A DNA stretch of 64,000 bases from Dactylonectria macrodidyma (taxonomy: Eukaryota > Ascomycota > Sordariomycetes > Hypocreales > Nectriaceae). The DNA is taken from NCBI GenBank assembly GCA_020744425.1, contig JAGMUV010000015.1, positions 310,001 through 374,000 on the forward strand, written 5' to 3'. The notes under the pieces are model-generated. The model saw only the letters and a list, made by a program, of their open reading frames with translations, was not told the origin of the DNA and ran no database searches. The position numbers and the translations under genes were made by a program. This document shows positions 58,752 through 64,000 of the stretch, piece by piece. Position 1 is the first letter of the stretch; every line of letters begins with the position of its first letter.

Positions 58752-59338
58752 ATGGACCCCCACGAGTTCTCAGTCGCTGACATTGCGGCTTACCGGGCCA
58801 ACTTCACCTTTGACGAGGGCCAGCGTGAGCACCTGCTGCGATGCTGGACGAAACAGAATTGCGACGGTTGTCTCAACACTGCACGGTGTAGCTGGTGTCC
58901 GTATGTATGTATCTGATTGCCTTCTTTCATACCATGCGCATCGAGCGAACGTGAGATTCACAACATATTGCCCTGCAGACCTCATCCTGTGTTCCCAACT
59001 CATACGCCATCCCGGCGCTGGCGCCGGCGTATGATGACAAGATATGCCCGCACTGGAGCGAGAAGTGGGAGATCCGCACGAGGCCGCTTGGGTGCCACGT
59101 TTCGACAATAACCACCCTGACGACTATCGTGACGATTGCGTCCACTCTCACCCTCGTGGGACTACTATTCGGCTTGGTGTTTAGCATCCGGCGGCTCCGC
59201 CGCTACAACAAGGAGCATCCGGGATGGTGGCGAGCCCTCAGACGTCGCTGGTGGTCCGTCGTGAGGCGCAGACGCGGCGAGGAGGAGCCGCTCTTGGGAG
59301 GGCATGGGACTGGTCAAGCAAACGGCGGAGGGTCATAA
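58752..59338 (+). CDS. PSI (plexin-repeat) domain membrane protein, fungal
   Basis: Two exons: 58752-58904 and 58979-59338 (intron 74 bp, donor GTATGT, acceptor GCAG), 170 aa. Residues about 33-80 are Cys-rich in PSI-like spacing: CWTKQNCDGCLNTARCSWCP, then SSCVPNS and DKICPHWSEKWEIR ending with GCHVS. A single membrane span follows (about 102-125, TTIVTIASTLTLVGLLFGLV), then a very basic stretch (RRLRRYNKEH, RRRWWSVVRRRRGEEE) and a Gly-rich tail. The Cys domain would face the lumen or outside and the basic tail the cytosol. No N-terminal signal peptide is seen. The PSI domain is a small disulfide module; no function is known for this fungal family. Confidence 0.8.
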
Positions 59339-59443
59339 GGATGCATCTACGCGGGATCAAAGCCCGGTGTGGCTACATTGGGCATGACGCGACGGCGCAA
59401 TTGAGACGGCAATTATTTAAAGCATTGACACGTCCATCAATCT

Positions 59444-59734
59444 CTAGCCAGAGCTAACGGGTGGAATAATGGCGACCTCGTCCGCTTCACGGAGTACAGT
59501 ATCGTCGGCACTATCATCGCTTGGCACGTCTACATAATCAAGATTGACGGTGACAAGACAAGAGTCAAGCACCTTGGTCTTGATGCCAGGATACCGCGAC
59601 TCAAGTTCAGCAAAGAGATTCCGGAGGGATATCGGCGCAGGGAGGGCCTCGTGGTCTTTGCCGGTGTAGGAACTGGCGCTGGCGAAGTAGAGGACGTTGA
59701 GGTGACCCGGCGGAAGCTTCGGTGTCGAAGCCAT
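59444..59734 (-). CDS. cnxG: Molybdopterin synthase small (sulfur-carrier) subunit, MoaD/MOCS2A/CnxG-like
   Basis: A single coding exon of 96 aa starting MASTPKLPPGHLNVLYFASA. MoaD-type proteins carry sulfur as a C-terminal thiocarboxylate and hand it to precursor Z in molybdenum cofactor synthesis, needed for nitrate reductase. The ubiquitin-like fold pattern is visible (LNVLYFASASSYTGK, LRNLFAELESRYPGI, VTVNLDYV, DEVAIIPPVSSG). The protein ends SSG, not the double glycine usual in the family; the terminal Gly needed for chemistry is present. A likely 5' UTR intron (59935-59751, donor GTAAGT, acceptor TTTTTAG) lies upstream; in the spliced leader an in-frame TGA precedes the ATG, supporting this start. 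Confidence 0.88.
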   Translation of the reverse strand: MASTPKLPPGHLNVLYFASASSYTGKDHEALPAPISLRNLFAELESRYPGIKTKVLDSCLVTVNLDYVDVPSDDSADDTVLREADEVAIIPPVSSG

Positions 59735-60437
59735 GGCGGTAGCGAACTGTCTAAAAAGTACTTTCAACGTGTTAGCTTCGTTGTTCCTCAAGTCAAATCA
59801 GAAATGAAGATGATGGAGAATATCTGGATCAGAGATCTTGGTGATAAAAGGTACATCAATGTATGTTTCAGGTAATACATGCTAAAAAGCATCATTCCAA
59901 ATGGGGTATGAAAGAAGCGAGGTGATGTGACTTACCAAAAGGTTATCGTTGCTGGAAGAAGCCTGCGTGTTCGTTAGTTGTTGAAGAAGAAATCTGAACT
60001 TGTTTCTTCCCCGTCGCCGAATTTGAAGAGACTCAATTTCACGTGACCGGTGGATCATTGACAAGCCTGGACTTCCAGGGGGAACCGATTCACAGTATCC
60101 GCAGGACAGTAGCGCGGACAAGACAAGGCGTTCGACGTGTGAGCCCTGATCGGGAAAGCTGTTATCGATTCTGGTTCGAGGGGCTTTGAATAAAACTCGG
60201 GGCGGGGCTTGAAAGGTCAAAAAATATCACTTTCTCGTGGTCGGATTTTCTCCATGCTGCAGAAGAATTTGTTCTGGATTCACAATGCCAGACCCGTGAC
60301 TCCTCTAACAAATGAAACTGAGGTGCGGGTGATGCAGCCCCAGGCAATGTCCCAATACAAGGCGCGCCCGCCTCAGCATGCAAAGACCATCCCGTCGTCC
60401 ACTGTCCAAGTCCCCATTTACTCCTCGATCGCAACGT
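59735..60437. other. 5' leader and promoter of the MoaD-like gene; 3' flank of rps28
   Basis: This holds the putative leader intron of the MoaD-like gene and the 3' end of rps28. The 112-codon open stretch at 60220-59882 overlaps the leader and has no domain. It is treated as untranslated. Confidence 0.5.
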
Positions 60438-60841
60438 TTATCGCAGTCTTCGGGCCTCACGCTCGGACTCGAGCAGGCAGAGAATGTCGTCCTCACGAAC
60501 TAGATGGGGAGAAAGTCGACGGTCAGCATCTACACGCACTCTTCACACTCCCTTGTGTCGTCTTCTCTCGATCGAAAGGGGGGAAGTCGTTGCATATCGT
60601 ACCTGGGCCCTTGACGTTTCGGATAATGGATCGGGTCTGGTCGTCCATGAACTCGACGCGCACCTGGGTGACACCACCACGAGAACCTAAACAGCGAACG
60701 GTCAGGTTCAATAGTCCTTTCGTTGGGGGGTTTTTTGGGGGGGTTTTGCTATTCGATATCGAATTATCGTGGGGACGCACCGGTTCGGCCGAGGACTCGG
60801 GTAACCTTGACGAGCTTGACGGGGGTCTTGGAGGAATCCAT
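60438..60841 (-). CDS. rps28: 40S ribosomal protein eS28
   Basis: Three exons: 60841-60781, 60686-60603, 60499-60438 (introns 94 and 103 bp), 68 aa. The product begins [20 protein letters not shown], continues [16 protein letters not shown] and [20 protein letters not shown], and ends ARRLR, matching eS28 over its whole length. It sits on the head of the 40S subunit near the mRNA exit. Intron 1 contains consecutive G and T runs on the plus strand (about 60725-60748). A compact intron-rich structure in a tiny ribosomal protein gene is usual in filamentous fungi. Nothing is missing. Confidence 0.97.
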
Positions 60842-61266
60842 TTTTGCGTCCTGGAGTTTGTGAGCTGGGAATTATCGCGTTGGAGTCGAGGGACGTGGCC
60901 GTACTGTGAGAAGATGTGGATGTCGGTAGTCACGTACTTGAGCTGGAGAGTGAGGCTTGATTGGGACTGAACTTTTTGGTGAGCTTGTCAGGGTTTTCGT
61001 GTGCCAAAGCCCTTACCCCACCACAGCAGCCGAAGTTCCATGTGGTTGGCGGAGAAGCGGGAGAAGTATTATTCCGGATCCGTAATTCCTGAACCTGGCG
61101 TCAGCCACTGTGGCGGTGCATTCCTGCGCTTCAGCATGGTTCGAAACATCCCTTTGCAAGTTCACGATGCGATTGAAGAGTGAGCAATCCAAGTCATTTT
61201 TAATCGTGCAGACTTCGTGAAGGTGCCATGGTAGCTCTCAATGGGTATCTATACAATTCTTCGTTA
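60842..61266. other. Spacer: rps28 promoter and 3' flank of dynamitin gene
   Basis: 425 bp containing the promoter of rps28 and the 3' flank of the upstream minus-strand gene. No gene is supported. Confidence 0.5.
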
Positions 61267-62645
61267 TTATAAATCCGCAATTCGCTCTTCAAGATCCTTC
61301 ATCCAGCCCTCCATGACCGTTTTGTTGCGATCAACAGAGTCACTACTCTCTTTCATGGCCGCCTCGATCTTCTCAAGACCCTCGTTCCACTGCTTGATCT
61401 CATTCGTCATATCCGCTTGTTGTGCCTCAATGCGGCTCAGGGTCTCGGCGGCTGTAGCAGCGTCCGCGTGGATTGCCCTCAGTGACCGTAATCGATCTAG
61501 TAAAGGGGGGAGGATGGGTGTGAGGCTCTCGATTGTGGGTAGAATCCCATAGAGTGCATTGATCTTGGCTTCTTGTTCAGACTCTTCTGACGGAGTTGAA
61601 GGAGCATGGCGGCCGAGTTCTTCTCGCAAAGACTTGGCCTTCTCCCGAGCGTCGCTCAGCTTTTCTTGTTCAGAAGCTAAAGTCCTCACTCGTCGACTAA
61701 TGGCATCCAGATTAGCCGTCGATGCTTGGGCGAGAGTTGAGATCTGCTTGTTCATCGAATCGATAGTCGGGAGAATTGCTCGAGGGAGACCGTTGGCGTC
61801 AGCTTCTGGCATCAATGAAGAGCTGATCCCAAGCCCCTTTTCCAACATCAGGAGTCGCCGGTCAAAGTCAGCAGCCTTGGCTAGAGCATGGCTTTGTTCG
61901 AAAGTAGGAGCATAAGTGACGGTGTACGTAGCGTTATCCCCCGACGGCATGTCTGAGGTCTCCTCCTGGTTCGATTCTGGCCGTGCCTTTAGCACATGGG
62001 GCGCAATCCGCGCACTCGTAGGCTTGGAGATTTCATCGAGGACCTGGCTGAGGGCAACCAATCTCCCGTCGTTTGTATCAGAGTCGTCACCGTCCTTCCC
62101 CGGGGCCGTCGTTTTTCGCTTCGCATATTCGTCCTTGGCCAAAGCAACCTCACGTTGTAGGCGAGCAATTCGTCGCTCCAGGCTCTCCTCATCGTCGTCG
62201 TCAGAGAGGTCGCCCAGCTCTTCGGTTCCATCCTGCAGAACTCGCTGTCTGCGGCTCGATGCCTTGTACGATTTGCGCTTTCCATCGACTCGGTCCGAGA
62301 AATCTACCCCATTTGTATCTACGTTGGCCGGCAAAAAGCGGGAGCGAGCTTCGTCTATTCGCAGGCGCGATCGCGAGATGCCAGCGCTGTCGTCCTCGAT
62401 GTCGTAGAATTCGTCATCGGATTGGGTACGCGCTGCGATTGTCTGGAGCTTCTGTGAGAAGGTGCCCGCATGCGAACAGGATCAGTGGGCTCACAGGAAC
62501 TGTGGAGTTATCGTCGGTGAGATCAGGAGTTTCATAAATGTCTGGAGCGGAATCCTTGATAGACGGTCAGGAGAAGCAAACACCACATCCATGCGACGGA
62601 GCTCACCAGGTCCGGCAAGGCGGCGTATTTTCGGTTGAGAGTCAT
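61267..62645 (-). CDS. Dynamitin (dynactin subunit 2, p50)
   Basis: Three exons: 62645-62607, 62554-62495, 62451-61267 (introns 52 and 43 bp), 427 aa. Dynamitin is part of the dynactin shoulder that links dynein to cargo; in filamentous fungi it supports nuclear migration. The N-terminus reads MTLNRKYAALPDLDSAPDIY and continues ETPDLTDDNSTVP, the standard dynamitin opening, and appears only after both introns are removed. Later come a conserved RSRLRIDEARSRFLPA, an acidic patch (DLSDDDDEESLERR) and several coiled coils (about 120-150, 220-290, 340-427). Family length and order fit well. Confidence 0.92.
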
Positions 62646-63394
62646 TGTATGGAATGGATGATAAGCGAGCCTGCGCAACGGTATTGACCGGGAGAACGTT
62701 AGGTCAGTCTACCCAAGTGGTAGGCGAGAGAAAACGAAACACAACAGCAAGCGGTGGTGAAGCACAGAAGCAACGACGGACGTGGAATACTAGGCGGGAG
62801 GTCATCGCAAACGCGGTGGGGAGCCGTTCGGGCCGGTCTCCAGGGGCTTCGCAGTGGCCTGTGGGAACCTTCAGTGGCTTTCAATGGTTTACAGTGGCTT
62901 CCAATAGCTTTCAGTTGCCTCCAGGCGCCAAGGAAGATATATCCCACTACGAAGGGCGCTTCAAAGCAGCGGGGACTCCACCCTTACCACTCCCACAGCG
63001 TAATGCATTATCAACCCGTGCACCCGGCTATTCTTCCTAGGCGCGTTTGGCAACGCGTCGGGAAACAACTGGTGCTTCTGCTGCGCATGAATCGACGCAG
63101 TGCCAGCGGAACAGAGGCTGGTTTATACGGTAAAGACTTCTCCGGGACCCCGGCGGCCGAGCTGCTACACGTGCTGATCCTGCCTCACCGAATTCTCACC
63201 TTGCTCTGACCATTGAAACTCCCTTTGTGCTTGATTCTGGAGAACCAGAACTGTCCTGACGCTCTGCCAATCGACACTCACAGTGCTCAGTGCTCACAGC
63301 CCGGCGTCCAATTCTGCAGCCCCTCGTACCTGCAGATGCAAGCAGCCGCTGTCTCATCGGTCCAACAAACGCTAGCGATCAGGCTGAGATAAAA
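62646..63394. promoter_or_regulatory. Divergent promoter region with 20-bp tandem repeats
   Basis: This lies between the dynamitin start and the plus-strand gene at 63395. It contains four degenerate 20-bp units (62851-62930) and no supported gene. Confidence 0.5.
62851..62930. repeat. Four degenerate 20-bp tandem units (NCAGTGGCYT core)
   Basis: Units start at 62851, 62871, 62891 and 62911. Each begins NCAGTKGCYT, and units 2-3 share CAATRG in the second half. They lie in a divergent promoter region. Confidence 0.75.
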
Positions 63395-63959
63395 ATGGCA
63401 TCTGGAAGGTCAGGCTTGAGCTTCAAGCAGAAACCTCCGTCACTTCTCAGTATCGTGGGTAACAAGCCGGTGCCGGGCGCCAAGAAACTCATAAAGCCAG
63501 CTGCCTGTGTTTCTGCACCACCGCTGTCGAGCGACGAGGAGGACGAGGCGGAGCCTAGGCCGACGAAAGGAATCAGTCACAGGCACTCCAACCACTCATT
63601 CACAAGATCATCGGATTCTGAGTCCGAGTCCAATTCGAGGGCTACTATCCCGCGCACCGCATTCAAAGCACCAGATGCCAGCAGGTCTCAAAAACGAGGA
63701 GCGAGAAATGCGAGCTCTCCTCGATCAAAGGGCTCGGCTGCAGAATGCTCTCAAGACTTACCATCCCCAAAGCTCAAGAGACGCAAGTTGGAAGATGGTG
63801 ATGGAGAACCCTTAGGTTCTACCAAGTCGAGCCAGTCCAAATCAATATCAAGTTCAGCGGATCATCTCACGGATGAGCGAGGCTTCGTCAAGAAAAAGGC
63901 TGCAAGGTCAACCTATGGGAAGAAGTATGGCAGCTCACAAGAGCCACGGCCCAAAAATG
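63395..63959 (+). CDS. 5' part of a nuclear protein gene, possibly WAPL-like cohesin release factor (runs off the window)
   Basis: Exon 1 starts at ATG 63395 and ends at a donor (GTATTT, 63960) in phase 1; the rest is outside the window. The 188 encoded residues are Ser/Lys/Arg-rich and disordered: FKQKPPSLLSIVGNKPVPGA, then KKLIKPA, an acidic SSDEEDEAEP patch, KRRKLEDGDG, and near the end STYGKKYGSSQEPRPKN. The TYGKK-type motif and the N-terminal layout recall fungal WAPL/Rad61 proteins, which release cohesin, but the defining C-terminal domain is not in this window. Identity is therefore tentative; that a gene begins here is well supported. The intron starts with a C-run near 63977. Confidence 0.6.
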
Positions 63960-64000
63960 GTATTTTACTTTCATCCCCCCCCCCCATCCATAATACTCTC

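Noticed and set aside
59882..60220. 112-codon minus-strand frame upstream of the MoaD-like gene
   Set aside because: It overlaps the putative leader intron and shows no domain; splicing it to the MoaD exon gives an in-frame stop.
61559..62407. Ser/Arg-rich plus-strand frames opposite dynamitin
   Set aside because: Shadows of the coiled-coil coding sequence on the minus strand.

Overview
This window is from the nuclear genome of a filamentous ascomycete (Pezizomycotina), most likely a Sordariomycete. The evidence is short spliceosomal introns of about 45-85 bp with GTRNGT donors and CTRAC-type branch sites, C-rich third codon positions, CT-rich promoters, 5S rRNA genes lying between protein genes rather than in an rDNA array, and fungal-type proteins (GH17 cell-wall glucanase, Reg1-type PP1 regulator, CYT-4-type mitochondrial RNase, fungal PSI-domain membrane protein). 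Exon boundaries were built by hand from splice consensus and reading phase. They are models, not transcript-supported.

Left part (1-7.1 kb): the 3' end of a protein disulfide isomerase gene, a small mitochondrial membrane protein, the SWR1-complex subunit Vps71/Swc6, an AT-richer stretch with a probable gene relic, and an eight-exon threonyl-tRNA synthetase. Middle part (7.1-41.3 kb): sparse, with four genes separated by 2-11 kb spacers. These are a WD40 protein, a GH17 glucanase/glucosidase, a mitochondrial RNB exoribonuclease and a Reg1-like PP1 subunit. The spacers carry microsatellites, homopolymer runs, small tandem repeats and one AT-rich island, but no gene I can support.

Right part (41.3-64 kb): dense housekeeping genes. 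They are Trm5, two tandem 5S rRNA genes, an AlkB-like dioxygenase, Nus1, Sec10, Dus4, an RBR ubiquitin ligase, the SDH assembly factor Sdh6/SDHAF1, a low-complexity fungal protein with a disturbed reading frame, a PSI-domain membrane protein, the molybdopterin synthase small subunit, ribosomal protein eS28, dynamitin, and the 5' end of a possible WAPL-like gene.

There is no operon logic. Recurrent themes are translation and RNA (ThrRS, Trm5, Dus4, eS28, 5S, CYT-4), mitochondria (CYT-4, Sdh6, small membrane protein) and secretion or cell wall (PDI, Nus1, Sec10, GH17). I found no biosynthetic cluster, intact transposon, CRISPR array, tRNA gene or clearly new multi-gene system. The best leads are two GC-AG introns in one gene (dus4), covariation between the two 5S copies, an in-frame stop-free intron in the WD40 gene, a PIP-box-like N-terminus on the AlkB homologue, a changed catalytic Asp in the RNB enzyme, and the frame-disturbed gene at 55.9-58.3 kb.
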